Part shown: piece after piece, positions 31,001 through 39,709 of the stretch | How positions within the stretch are numbered: position 1 is the first letter of the stretch | How the letters are laid out: each line of letters starts with the position of its first letter | From: a virus | Length of the DNA: 64,000 nucleotides | Virus record (IMG/VR): IMGVR_UViG_3300045921_000484 | Location: 25,258-89,257 of that record | Direction: 5' to 3' (one strand) | Notes under the pieces: model-generated | What the model was told of the DNA's origin: nothing | Databases searched by the model: none | Seen by the model: the letters and a program-made list of their open reading frames with translations, nothing else | Translations under genes and position numbers: made by a program

Positions 31001-33875
31001 TATTTATGTTGTCACCAATGATACATCTGATATAGTATTAAGAATAGATGGATCAACAAGAACTTTACAGACAACATATAATATACCTGGATTATCTGGT
31101 ATGTCAGCATCTCAGTATAATATCTATTATGAACCTGTTAATGAGTCTATTTATGTTTGGGGTAGCGCTAGTTTATATAAGATAGATAATAGTTTGCCTA
31201 TACCTATACCTAATATATCTACACAAGCATTTAATTATATATTATTTAATAACTTAACTGGACAGATGTATATTTCCGATTCATCCAATCAATTCACACA
31301 ATTGGATTTGAATACTAATGCTACTTTATTTACATCGGGAGTTTCAAATTATGGATATATTCAATTAAATCAATATGACGGTGATATTTATTTATCATCT
31401 CAAAATACAAATTCAGTTATTGTTGTTAATCCAATAAATGGTAGTGTTAAATACACTTCTCCTATGTCAGCACCTACTGGTAAGATTATTTATAATCCTG
31501 AGAGAAAGAGTATGTGGACTATACAACCAAGTACTAATTCAATTGTTGAAGTTGAAGTTGAATTAAATAGCTATTTAAATATTTATAATGTTACTAGTAA
31601 AACAGTTGATGGTTATAATTATGGTACTTTAGATCCTAACTTTCAAGAAAGACCAGGTCTATGGTTGAAGACTAGAGAGTATATAAGAAGACCTAGAGAG
31701 AATTTTGATGATGAGCCAAGGGTAAAATATTATTACAAGTGGTTAACTGATAATGTTCCTGAGATATTTTTATATGACATAAGTGGTCAACAATTAGCTA
31801 CCGCTGGATCTTACTCATATACTGGACCTAAACCACTTGAGGGTGATATTTTTTTAAATAAAACTCCTAATAGAAATATAAACAGAGTTTCCGATCCAGC
31901 AGCTCAACAAACTGTATTTGATAGACTTTATTATTCATTGGAATATATAAATGAAGAGATAACTGATATATTCTTAGATCCAGAGCCTATACAGACATTT
32001 ATAGGATTTAATTCTACACAAGAGGGAGTCCTTAGATCTGTATTGCAGATATTTAAGAGAGAAGATATTATCTTTGATATACAGAGTTCAAATCTAGTAA
32101 ATGATGTTATTACATTTACTACTAAAATAGATCCTATAACTGGAAATAAAATAGGTGAGATTAAGTTAAATTCCTTATCTACATCATTATTTGTTACTGA
32201 TTCTTTTAATAATAAGAGAGGTCTTAAACCGGGTCAATTATTAAGAATAGATGTTTATGATAGAACTAATAAAAAGAAACAGTATATCTCTAGAAATAGC
32301 GGTAGAATTTTTAGAATAAAAGAAGTTTACAATAGAACACTTGTTCTTGAATTCTTGAAGAAAGAAGATTCTCTTATAGAAGAAACTACTATTATTTCTA
32401 ATTATCCCAAGTTTGGAGAGACTACTTATCTAGGGGTTAGATTTACTGTTGTTGATAGAGAAATTGGTAGATTTAATGTTATTGGTCAGACTGAAGAAGA
32501 GGATGTTAGATTTAAGATTGAATTAGGTAATGTCGGTAAGAACATTGGTAGCGATGAAGTATTTATATTCAGGGAATATGATATCTATGAAGGTGGTTCT
32601 GACTGGGTTTACTTAAATAAGAAGAGAAAAGAAATGCTCATGCAAAAGCATTTGATTTATCCTTATATCGGATCTTATAAATCTATTATTAATGCTATTA
32701 ATTTCTTCGGATATAATGATTTAGAGTTAAATGAGTATTATAAAAATATAAATGAGAATTCCGATAACTTTGGTAAGCTATTTAAGATCGAGATACCTGA
32801 TATATTTGATAATACAGTTGAAGGATGGACAGAAAACGATTTTATAAAACATACATTTCCTAATGAGAATTTTGAAACAACTAATTTATTTAACCTTACT
32901 TATAGGATAACCGACAAAGAAGGTACTAATGTATTGATTTACACATTAAGAGAGGTTCAAATAAAACTTCAGGGATTAAAGTACTGGTTACAAAGAAATA
33001 TAATACCATTAACACATAAGATATTAGATATTACCGGTAGAGCAGATTTTGTTGGTGTTAACACAATTCAACATAGATCATATGATATTAAGATATTTAA
33101 TATGAATCAATCAATGTGTCCGGTTACATTTAAGTTAAATGAGGCATATTTGATGCCTATTAATAGTGGCTCTACTCAGTACAACTGTGTTTTGGATTTT
33201 TATGTATTAGATAGTGCATCTTACTCATCTAACCTATCAACATTCCCTTTACCATCTAAGAATTTGTTACCTGATAATTATAGCATAACTGTTAAGACAT
33301 ATAAGACTTATCAAGAATGGGTCCCATTTAAAACATATCAGATGGGTGATAGAGTTATCTATTATGGTAAATTATATGAGTCTGTGATAAATAATAACAA
33401 GACTAATAATCCTAGAAAGTATGAAAGTGTTGTTAAATGGGGTTACCCGGATAATAATCCAGAGTTCAAATATAATGTTGGTCAGGTTTATAAATATGAT
33501 AGAGATTACTATGTATATACAGGAATAGCTATTTCGAGTGCTACATCATCTACATTTTCGACAGTTACTCCTAATAAGGACTCCGGAAATTGGTTAAATA
33601 TCACAGAATGGAGACAAATAGATTATGAGCCAGTTCAGAGATTTAGTGAATTTAGGAATATATCTAATTTATTACCGTATAATTTTACAATTGACTCTAA
33701 TATAGATCCTTTCTTGGTTATAGAGGTTACATCTGATAATGGTTATGGTCAGGTTTACAGAGATAAGAAGAATTATGAAATTAGAGGATTGTTGGATATA
33801 AGAGATGAGGTTACTGGATTAGATCCAATTGAACCTTTTAAACCAATTAGTCCAGTTACTAATTTATTAACATAA
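28020..33875 (+). CDS. giant baseplate/tail-fibre-type protein with carbohydrate-binding and beta-propeller modules (1951 aa)
   Basis: The longest gene in the window. At about residues 336-395 are two short modules of chitin-binding (CBM5/12) type (WNGRVYECIQAYTQSG, then a closing Y-W). Residues about 840-1180 form a beta-propeller of YVTN/SMP-30 kind, with repeated I/V-Y-V-x-D/N strands (LYVIDPLLN, GDIYISYSN, NDIYVVTND). A helical/beta structural region follows (about 1200-1700). A second CBM5/12-like module (WVPFKTYQMGDRVIYYGKLY) lies near residue 1766. Sugar-binding plus propeller modules on a huge structural protein point to host-surface contact from the baseplate. It has its own promoter and terminator. 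Confidence 0.6.
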   Translation: MSNHKNLIWFNKEGDYLNFRYEPTTDRFEGNILFHENSTDTFKTYGLYMFEKVPSFEYELPGELTLDKFQLFNEYGIDIYGSKYQLEKIDKIEPVNNDPTYYSKWIYGVDFEKKFPIGTHLVFNSPVMEFTNLSQTYIVVSSKKNAVMILSAMNNATFESTYLVTYNDPNTYNNLYISGINAIGIYNYVDSLYNNNLSNWSEPNFYDKYYVGRRLNLINTDKNKNENSRFKQKIVTISDDSLSDTVYFEYDVSTNVLPTQSNLIIELNTKTDLPLVYTGQLSVSTYSITFVGGVVPAIMKPGQSFKINGSVNNTSEYTVAFIPEFTANNQYYFYATQSIVMWNGRVYECIQAYTQSGVDPGNSEYWTAAVGLSSGYEIDPDNTSYWQLSSYVPVVEPMISESILYSQIYLVTDKLYFEQAYTQSAAVTLASAAEKYADEFKLFNIDLYFDKNKLRADLIYPTNYAIVNYYHTQVGPTYAIGNVIQTTERVVRVEEQLNTELNYNISENYNYNIVFTDIDEYGIVIRINKMVYQEEISWVYSGMTIDMERTIDRTLRNWLTRHYARLFTLGILPELQYIGNFTSIFYNSIKLRTEYPNVPIEFDVTVGDTANFYIEHSRVLFNDMGGYFGVKINNRDYSISASFSGATVSIPNTLKAWCDEYSDILKEYGIYVTNVNNLLKFDVKEQYKRLDYSFTIGKSTLPGLPGYTITKKIKGNEGMIITSNETKLPSSSNGSFIDAGFSTGMVFSVNNTLYPFNNQEYVILDLDSDTLNMSYEGPFWGLTDSACSSSPFVNIAFNIGFGQTGCSVSAGPTAGNVGGPFDPSMFSTAMFTLVYNPNVYVVNNYNLNSYPGSSNLVDITYIQLSNSIYALGDDIIVFDAYLAQYLNTITLPGNTQSIKLEFNPVNGYLYALSLNRLYVIDPLLNTVISSSILSWNASDIIINSLNGDIYISYSNTERVDIFNSSNNLVNSINSWGASFSGGAFNMAYNVFENDIYVVTNDTSDIVLRIDGSTRTLQTTYNIPGLSGMSASQYNIYYEPVNESIYVWGSASLYKIDNSLPIPIPNISTQAFNYILFNNLTGQMYISDSSNQFTQLDLNTNATLFTSGVSNYGYIQLNQYDGDIYLSSQNTNSVIVVNPINGSVKYTSPMSAPTGKIIYNPERKSMWTIQPSTNSIVEVEVELNSYLNIYNVTSKTVDGYNYGTLDPNFQERPGLWLKTREYIRRPRENFDDEPRVKYYYKWLTDNVPEIFLYDISGQQLATAGSYSYTGPKPLEGDIFLNKTPNRNINRVSDPAAQQTVFDRLYYSLEYINEEITDIFLDPEPIQTFIGFNSTQEGVLRSVLQIFKREDIIFDIQSSNLVNDVITFTTKIDPITGNKIGEIKLNSLSTSLFVTDSFNNKRGLKPGQLLRIDVYDRTNKKKQYISRNSGRIFRIKEVYNRTLVLEFLKKEDSLIEETTIISNYPKFGETTYLGVRFTVVDREIGRFNVIGQTEEEDVRFKIELGNVGKNIGSDEVFIFREYDIYEGGSDWVYLNKKRKEMLMQKHLIYPYIGSYKSIINAINFFGYNDLELNEYYKNINENSDNFGKLFKIEIPDIFDNTVEGWTENDFIKHTFPNENFETTNLFNLTYRITDKEGTNVLIYTLREVQIKLQGLKYWLQRNIIPLTHKILDITGRADFVGVNTIQHRSYDIKIFNMNQSMCPVTFKLNEAYLMPINSGSTQYNCVLDFYVLDSASYSSNLSTFPLPSKNLLPDNYSITVKTYKTYQEWVPFKTYQMGDRVIYYGKLYESVINNNKTNNPRKYESVVKWGYPDNNPEFKYNVGQVYKYDRDYYVYTGIAISSATSSTFSTVTPNKDSGNWLNITEWRQIDYEPVQRFSEFRNISNLLPYNFTIDSNIDPFLVIEVTSDNGYGQVYRDKKNYEIRGLLDIRDEVTGLDPIEPFKPISPVTNLLT

Positions 33876-33879
33876 ATAG

Positions 33880-33906
33880 AAAACCCTCTCAACTGAGAGG
33901 GTTTTG
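33880..33906. terminator. bidirectional intrinsic terminator
   Basis: AAAACCCTCTCA / TGAGAGGGTTTT stem between convergent genes. Confidence 0.88.
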
Positions 33907-34587
33907 TTATTTTGTTTTTTCCTTTTTAGGACTTAGAACTTTTACTTCACCTGTATCTTTATTAATTACATCTTCTGATACAACACCATCTTCAAATGTA
34001 GCAACCCAATCTTGGATTTCTGTTGCTAGGTTCTTAGCGGTTGTGTCATAGTAGTTAATTATTTTGCTAATATTTCCGATTCTTCTCAATATTTGAGCAA
34101 ATGTGTATGCATCTTTTGTCAATCCTTTAATCTTATGTTTTTGTATAAGATGGTAAATATATGTGATCTCTGTTGCGTTTACTGGAAAAGCAATTAGAGT
34201 CTTATCATCTGTGTATTTAACTTTCTTCATGTTACCTAACATATCAGTTAGCTCAATTGCGAAAAATACCGTATTCACATCATATTCGATTTTTTGAAGA
34301 ATTAGATTTGTTAGAAAATTCCACTGAGTTCTATTTAGATGAAAATTATATTTAGCATCTCTAAGACATGATTGATATTCTTTCCAGATTTGTTGAGATT
34401 CTGCATAAATTTTATTTTTCTCATCTTCGGATTTTCCCTTACCGACTGTATTTTTCATGAATGTTTCAACATTATTTATTTTTTCATCAAGAGATTTTTC
34501 AACCTCTGCTGTTAGTATCACGTGTTCTGATTCGTTTTCAAAAAACTTAGTTTCTGGTTTTACCACATTTGTTTCTATCTTTTGCAT
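33907..34587 (-). CDS. tail-operon hypothetical protein, 226 aa
   Basis: Last gene of the tape-measure transcript. Helical, with a charged N-terminal 55 residues and a more hydrophobic middle (WNFLTNLILQKIEYDVNTVF). The tail is Lys-rich. No family is recognised. By order (tape measure, membrane-tailed protein, two small proteins) it may be a tail-assembly chaperone or a baseplate component, but nothing in the sequence proves this. Confidence 0.55.
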   Translation of the reverse strand: MQKIETNVVKPETKFFENESEHVILTAEVEKSLDEKINNVETFMKNTVGKGKSEDEKNKIYAESQQIWKEYQSCLRDAKYNFHLNRTQWNFLTNLILQKIEYDVNTVFFAIELTDMLGNMKKVKYTDDKTLIAFPVNATEITYIYHLIQKHKIKGLTKDAYTFAQILRRIGNISKIINYYDTTAKNLATEIQDWVATFEDGVVSEDVINKDTGEVKVLSPKKEKTK

Positions 34588-34609
34588 AATTTATTTTTAT
34601 TTTATTTTT

Positions 34610-35041
34610 TTAAGCTATAAATTCTTCATCAGTTTGACTATCTTTAATTTGTTGTTGATATAACTCTTCAACCTTGTTAGCCCTTGCTACTTTATCTACG
34701 CCATATTTGTTAATAAGTGATGAGAAGGTTGTTAGGTCAGGCTTAATCATTTTTATTTTACCTGTTTCGATATTCATATGAATCTTGTCAATTTCTTGTT
34801 CAAATAGAATTGTTACAGATTCTTCATCAAACGCATCTAATATTGTTTCATTTATTGAAACAAGTAATTCCTTTTCTAAAAGAAAAGAATATTTAGGGGG
34901 TATAATTGATATCTTTATCAATTCCTTTTGTTTTTTGTCTCCCTCAAATTGAAATTTGATAGGTAATGGGAATGATTTTTTTTGAAATACTTCAAAAAAT
35001 CTTTCCTTTGTCTCATCTGATAGATGGTAAAAGTTTTCCAT
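34610..35041 (-). CDS. tail-operon hypothetical protein, 143 aa
   Basis: Alpha/beta protein with a helix-rich start (HLSDETKERFFEVFQKKSFP) and a beta strand block (PIKFQFEGDKKQKELIKISI). The C terminus is a helix with Gln repeats (EELYQQQIKDSQ). It is spaced 22 nt before 34587 on the same strand. Unknown function; position suggests a tail or baseplate assembly role. Confidence 0.55.
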   Translation of the reverse strand: MENFYHLSDETKERFFEVFQKKSFPLPIKFQFEGDKKQKELIKISIIPPKYSFLLEKELLVSINETILDAFDEESVTILFEQEIDKIHMNIETGKIKMIKPDLTTFSSLINKYGVDKVARANKVEELYQQQIKDSQTDEEFIA

Positions 35042-35092
35042 GTTAAATTATTTTTTTATTTTTATTTATAGGTTATAAACTATAAAAGTTTA

Positions 35093-35527
35093 TTATATAA
35101 GAAAAATTAGAGCTAAAATAGTTGACAGTATAATTACAGATGGTATTATTTTATAATAGATGTTATTATAGTATTCATGGCTTCTGAATAGTGAGAATCC
35201 GATAACTATTAAATAGGAGTATTTTCCCACTTTATCTACTTTATAGAAATCATACATCTCTTGTAGACCTTTTGAATCCAAAAATCTAGCAACTTGCATT
35301 GAGTACTCTCTAATGAATTTTTCTGCTATTTTATCAATATCTGATTTTCTGATATTGTATGGTTCACCAATTAGTTCCTCTGGAATATTTAGCACGGTGT
35401 ACATTCTTTTAGCGTTATCTATTCTTATATTGAATCTTTTCTCTAACTCATTTCTATTTAGTTTAAGAGTTTTTTTGAATGTGTTAAAGATTTTAATCTT
35501 CTTAAATATTGAAATATCTTTATTCAT
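35093..35527 (-). CDS. small protein with C-terminal membrane segment, tail operon
   Basis: 144 aa. Helical and basic N-terminal 100 residues are followed by one or two hydrophobic stretches (YSYLIVIGFSLF, and IIPSVIILSTILALIFLI at the very end). It lies directly downstream of the tape measure. A near-match promoter (TGATATATA, 35534..35542) ends 6 nt before the ATG. A tail protein with a membrane-active end or an inner-membrane protein are both possible. Confidence 0.5.
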   Translation of the reverse strand: MNKDISIFKKIKIFNTFKKTLKLNRNELEKRFNIRIDNAKRMYTVLNIPEELIGEPYNIRKSDIDKIAEKFIREYSMQVARFLDSKGLQEMYDFYKVDKVGKYSYLIVIGFSLFRSHEYYNNIYYKIIPSVIILSTILALIFLI

Positions 35528-35556
35528 ATTAATTATATATCAGTATTTCGCTTTGT

Positions 35557-38500
35557 TTATTTTTTAATTTTAATACCTTGTCCTGTTCTTAACTCATTGG
35601 TGTAGTCTGCTAATGTAGATGAGTTTCTAGCAATTGTTCCTAGTTTAGAATCCATAGATGATAATATCTGCAGCATTTTTTGTTGTGTTTGATCTTGTTT
35701 ATCTGATACTGTTGATTGCTTAACACCTGTTACACTTTTTTTATTATTATTTTCTGTTGCTGAGTTCATGTCATTTATTATATCGGTGAATAACCCAGCT
35801 TTTTTCTCTAATTTATCTAGCATTTCTTCGAATGCTCCGGGATCCATAAATGACATTAGAATTACATTTGATGTGAATGCTCTTATAGTAGATAATTTTT
35901 CAGCATCTATACCATTTATCGCATTTCCAAAGTTACTAATTGACTTACTTAACATATTATAAGCAACTCCAAGTTTAACCATTCCATCTATGACTCTATC
36001 CATTGGATTCTTTGTTGATTCTTCACCAAATAGAAAACCAGATATTGCACCTGCTACTCCACCTTTTCCAGATGGTAGGTTCCCATCAACAAATTTAGCT
36101 AGCGCTACATAACTTATAACATTCGATGTCAAGTTTTTCATAAAATTAGGATCTATTTTGGTGCCCCATATATTCTTATTTTTAAATATCAGTCTGGCAA
36201 AACGGGTCATATCTCCTATTATATGAAATAATGATGGTCTCAATTTTTTTAGATCATCTCTATTCAATCCGGTATCATATAATAAATTATATACCTCACT
36301 GAATCCTTTCACGGCAGAACCTACACCTTCACCCCAATTTTTCGTAGGATAGTTGCCAGTAAAAGGTACTTTATTATTATTGAAGAATTTAGCAACATCA
36401 ACTATACCTTCTGATATAGTCATCATTGCTTGTTTCATTTTATCTGGTGTTACATTTGTGCCGAATAAAGATCCAAGTAATGATTGGTCAGTAAGTATTT
36501 TATAAACTGGGGCGAATGCTCCTATTGCTAATCCAACTCCTCTGGCCCACTCTTCTGGTGGCCCACCTTTCCAAACAGTTACTCCTGCATTGGAAAATAA
36601 CTGACCAGCTTGAACAATGCCCTCTGATATCATTTTTATCGCTTTTGTGAACCCTTCAGCTGCGTTCTCGCCCTTTAATATACTAAGGAAACTTTGACCC
36701 TCTTGTAATTTGAAGTAAACATACGAGAATGCCGCAATTGCTCTTGATACACCATATGCCCATTCAATTTTTGGACCATCTTTATAATTACCGCTCGCTA
36801 ATGTTATTGAAACTGATTTTATTGTTTCAGCTATTTGAACCATCATATTTTTTGCCAATTCAAATGGATCTGGGCCTCCAAAGAAACTCATTATAGAACC
36901 CACTATACCCATAGCTCCAAGGAATACCATTATAGGTGTGAATGTCATATATAAAAGAGCTACACCTTTTGCCCAAGGTAATAGGTTTCCTCCATATGTG
37001 AAGTCACCTTTAGATAATATTTTAGATATCTCCATAATTGTTGCTGCTATCACAATCATCGTTCCAAGACCTAATAACATGGCGGCGAATCCCACTCCAC
37101 TCATTGCTATGAATCCAATTGTTGCTGATAGTAGTGCAAATGATCCGATTGATAGAATAACTCCTAATCCCCAATCTAAACTTGGGGCATTATCATAAGT
37201 TCCTTCACCTATCAACCAAGAAGATGTCATTATAACACCAGCTGTTAGTATAACAAGTGCTGATCCGATTAGGAAATTAACCGGGTTCTTAATGAATCCC
37301 ATTTTATCCATAGTCCATATTGTTGCTGCCACTGCTATAGTAGATATAGACAATGCAATACTCATAACAACAATATTAAATAATAATCCATAATCAACTG
37401 GTGTTGTTTTGGACAAGAATTCAGATGAATACATTATAGCCATTGACATTCCTACAAATAGTATAGGTAGTATAATTGATGCTTTCAGTGCTTTAGCTGG
37501 ACTTATGTCACCAAGAGATTTGAATATCATTGACATTGCGAATGATAGTGCTACAAATATTATTGAAATACCCAGTGCTGTTAAGAATTGATTAAATTTA
37601 ATAGGTTGTATTTTTGCAAAGTTATATGATGATTGCATCATTGCAAAAGACATGGCAATGAATAGTATTGGTAGTACTACCGCAGCGACAATAGATCCCG
37701 CTAACGCATTTTCTCCGCCAAAGGTTGTTATTATATTTTTAATTCCAAATGCTAATACTGTAAATACTCCAGATATTAGTATAGCTGTTAGTCCTTGCAT
37801 TAGTGTTATCGGTTTCACTTTAGATAGAATATGGGATGATGATGTTATTGCTATTGATATTCCCGTCATTACTATTGGTAATGCTAATGCTGCTATAATT
37901 GCTGTTTTCCAACTTATACCTTTTGATTTAAATCCCATTCCAAATGCTGAACCATTTTGTTCAGACATAATTCCTGATATCAACGCACTAATTGATGGCG
38001 CTATTAATGCGAATATGAATCCAATTCCAATTGCAGTCAATGCTTGCGGTATTGATATTGGTCTAACCTTAGATAGAATATATGATGATGTTAAAATACT
38101 TAGTGATATACTAGACATTAGTAGTGGTAACATTGCTGATGCTGCTAGTACCTGGCTGAATTTTAGACCCCTTGATTTGAATTTCATCCCATTATATTCA
38201 AATTCATCTTCGGATTCCATTGACTTTATCAATGTTGCTATAGCTGGTGCTATAAATGTAAACATACCTGCTATTCCAATTGCGGTTAATGCTTGAGCAA
38301 ATGATATTGGTTTTACCATTGATAATATCCAAGATGTTGCTGTTATACCAGCTGCCGCCACTGTTAGTATTAATGATGTCATTGCTGCATCTTTTACAGA
38401 CATTTTTAGTTTGGCTATCTTTTCAAATGCGATTGCTACAAGAACCATGGCGAGTGATAATCCAACAACTGATAGAAAGTCTACTTTACCAATTAACTTA

Positions 38501-38856
38501 AATGCCATTCCTATTGCTAATACACCAGCCGCTATAATTAAAACTATTGAAACACCAGTCTTAATTAGTTTTTGCATGTCTTTGTCTCCGGCTTTTTGGA
38601 ATGGATCGGTTTTTTTATCATTTTCCTTTTTCTTAGATAAAGCAAGTATTGTTTCCTGATTTTTTATAATCTTTTGATTATCAGCTTGTATCTTTTTTAT
38701 ACCTTCATTTATTTCCTTAATTTGGCTTACGAAGTCTCCTTCTTCTAAAGCTTTCGCAGTTGGGGATTGAGCACTGTTTTTTTCACTTAGTACCTGCGCA
38801 ATTAAATCCAATGATTCGGATAAATTATTTAGTGCATCTAATAACTTCTTGTCCAT
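35557..38856 (-). CDS. tape measure protein candidate (1099 aa)
   Basis: Length, hydrophobicity and position fit a tail tape measure, which sets tail length and enters the membrane during ejection. Residues 1-90 are a coiled coil. From about 100 to 600 there are many membrane-type segments arranged as internal repeats: K-V/I-x-P-I/V-x...-L-T-A-I-G-I begins at residues 181, 264, 347, 415 and 483. The second half has repeats of the kind W-x-x-G-V-x-x-A-x-x-x-F-x-x-V-Y. The C-terminal 100 residues are Ser/Asn/Gln-rich. Exact homology is not recognised. An upstream TTATATATA-type box lies about 25 nt before the ATG. Confidence 0.68.
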   Translation of the reverse strand: MDKKLLDALNNLSESLDLIAQVLSEKNSAQSPTAKALEEGDFVSQIKEINEGIKKIQADNQKIIKNQETILALSKKKENDKKTDPFQKAGDKDMQKLIKTGVSIVLIIAAGVLAIGMAFKLIGKVDFLSVVGLSLAMVLVAIAFEKIAKLKMSVKDAAMTSLILTVAAAGITATSWILSMVKPISFAQALTAIGIAGMFTFIAPAIATLIKSMESEDEFEYNGMKFKSRGLKFSQVLAASAMLPLLMSSISLSILTSSYILSKVRPISIPQALTAIGIGFIFALIAPSISALISGIMSEQNGSAFGMGFKSKGISWKTAIIAALALPIVMTGISIAITSSSHILSKVKPITLMQGLTAILISGVFTVLAFGIKNIITTFGGENALAGSIVAAVVLPILFIAMSFAMMQSSYNFAKIQPIKFNQFLTALGISIIFVALSFAMSMIFKSLGDISPAKALKASIILPILFVGMSMAIMYSSEFLSKTTPVDYGLLFNIVVMSIALSISTIAVAATIWTMDKMGFIKNPVNFLIGSALVILTAGVIMTSSWLIGEGTYDNAPSLDWGLGVILSIGSFALLSATIGFIAMSGVGFAAMLLGLGTMIVIAATIMEISKILSKGDFTYGGNLLPWAKGVALLYMTFTPIMVFLGAMGIVGSIMSFFGGPDPFELAKNMMVQIAETIKSVSITLASGNYKDGPKIEWAYGVSRAIAAFSYVYFKLQEGQSFLSILKGENAAEGFTKAIKMISEGIVQAGQLFSNAGVTVWKGGPPEEWARGVGLAIGAFAPVYKILTDQSLLGSLFGTNVTPDKMKQAMMTISEGIVDVAKFFNNNKVPFTGNYPTKNWGEGVGSAVKGFSEVYNLLYDTGLNRDDLKKLRPSLFHIIGDMTRFARLIFKNKNIWGTKIDPNFMKNLTSNVISYVALAKFVDGNLPSGKGGVAGAISGFLFGEESTKNPMDRVIDGMVKLGVAYNMLSKSISNFGNAINGIDAEKLSTIRAFTSNVILMSFMDPGAFEEMLDKLEKKAGLFTDIINDMNSATENNNKKSVTGVKQSTVSDKQDQTQQKMLQILSSMDSKLGTIARNSSTLADYTNELRTGQGIKIKK

Positions 38857-38905
38857 TAAAGAATATAAATTTTACAATGTATATATAAAATATAGATATA
38901 CTTCT

Positions 38906-38914
38906 TAATATATA
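38906..38914 (+). promoter_or_regulatory. TAATATATA promoter-like element
   Basis: 22 nt before the ATG at 38937. Confidence 0.5.
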
Positions 38915-38936
38915 AGATTAAGAATTTACTAAACAA

Positions 38937-39407
38937 ATGAGAGTTATGAAGTTTTCAAAATTTATCAAACACTACATTCTAGGTGAATCTATTAAAGATA
39001 TAGAGATGAATAGAATATTGGACAAAATGAATAAGAATATGGAGCTTACTGACAGAGAGAAGAGGTTTAGAGATTTATATAGTCAATTAAGTGATGAAGA
39101 CTTCAAAGACTATATGTACTTATCTAAAAATTCAGCCTTTGATGTTTTAAGTAAGCTATTAAATAATAATAAGAAGGTAATTTGTGACTTACATGATAGA
39201 AATGGTAAGTTTGGCCTTCAAGTAATTGATATTACTAATGATTTCGAGAATGAGACTTGTATCATTACGATGAAAGGTAATGAGAAGCATGAACTACACG
39301 ATAGATATCTTTATAATATTATCTATAATAATATAAAAGATGAGTATTCATTACAAGAACAAGATGAGTACTTTGAAAAAATTCCAGTTGGTAAGGATGA
39401 ATATTAA
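38937..39407 (+). CDS. leader-bearing hypothetical protein, 156 aa
   Basis: Begins MRVMKFSKFIKHYILGES; the ATG three codons in (MKFSKFIKHYILGES, 38946) gives an even better leader and may be the true start. The rest is an alpha/beta domain with charged helices (KMNKNMELTDREKRFRDLY) and a beta-rich part (GKFGLQVIDITND). No family recognised. The next leader gene starts inside its last codons. Confidence 0.55.
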   Translation: MRVMKFSKFIKHYILGESIKDIEMNRILDKMNKNMELTDREKRFRDLYSQLSDEDFKDYMYLSKNSAFDVLSKLLNNNKKVICDLHDRNGKFGLQVIDITNDFENETCIITMKGNEKHELHDRYLYNIIYNNIKDEYSLQEQDEYFEKIPVGKDEY

Positions 39408-39669
39408 GAATTTTAGGCAATTTTTCGAGGCTATTTCTGGAACAGAACTTGTTGGTCCTGTTGGACCGGCTTATGGTGAAACTAGATTGCAGAATAAGAA
39501 TGTATATAAACATCACACTAATGTTATCTATTCAGATTTAGATGATAAATTTTATACCATTGATGAATATAACGATTTATACGGTGAGTATCTTAAAAAT
39601 GGAGGCAGTCCACTCATTGGTTTTAGTAAGGAAAATATAGACAAGATATTAATATACTTAAAAGAGTAA
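39397..39669 (+). CDS. small leader-bearing protein, 90 aa
   Basis: The start is set at MNIKNFRQFFEAISGTE. It overlaps the previous gene by 11 bp and gives a leader strikingly like T4 internal proteins (MKTYQEFIAEA). An upstream in-frame ATG would bury the leader inside the protein and is rejected. The short mature part has a Gly/Pro-rich segment (LVGPVGPAYGETR) and Tyr/Asp-rich helices. Function unknown; a candidate internal head protein. Confidence 0.6.
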   Translation: MNIKNFRQFFEAISGTELVGPVGPAYGETRLQNKNVYKHHTNVIYSDLDDKFYTIDEYNDLYGEYLKNGGSPLIGFSKENIDKILIYLKE

Positions 39670-39676
39670 ATTTTTT

Positions 39677-39685
39677 TAATATATA
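39677..39685 (+). promoter_or_regulatory. TAATATATA promoter-like element
   Basis: After T7; 24 nt before the ATG at 39710. Confidence 0.5.
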
Positions 39686-39709
39686 TTTTTTGATAAAAAC
39701 AAAAATCAA

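Noticed and set aside
37652-38296. A 214-codon plus-strand frame opposite the tape-measure gene
   Set aside because: Composition (Ile/Asn/Asp/Pro-rich) reflects the complement of hydrophobic codons. No promoter, and the minus frame is one continuous 1099-aa gene.
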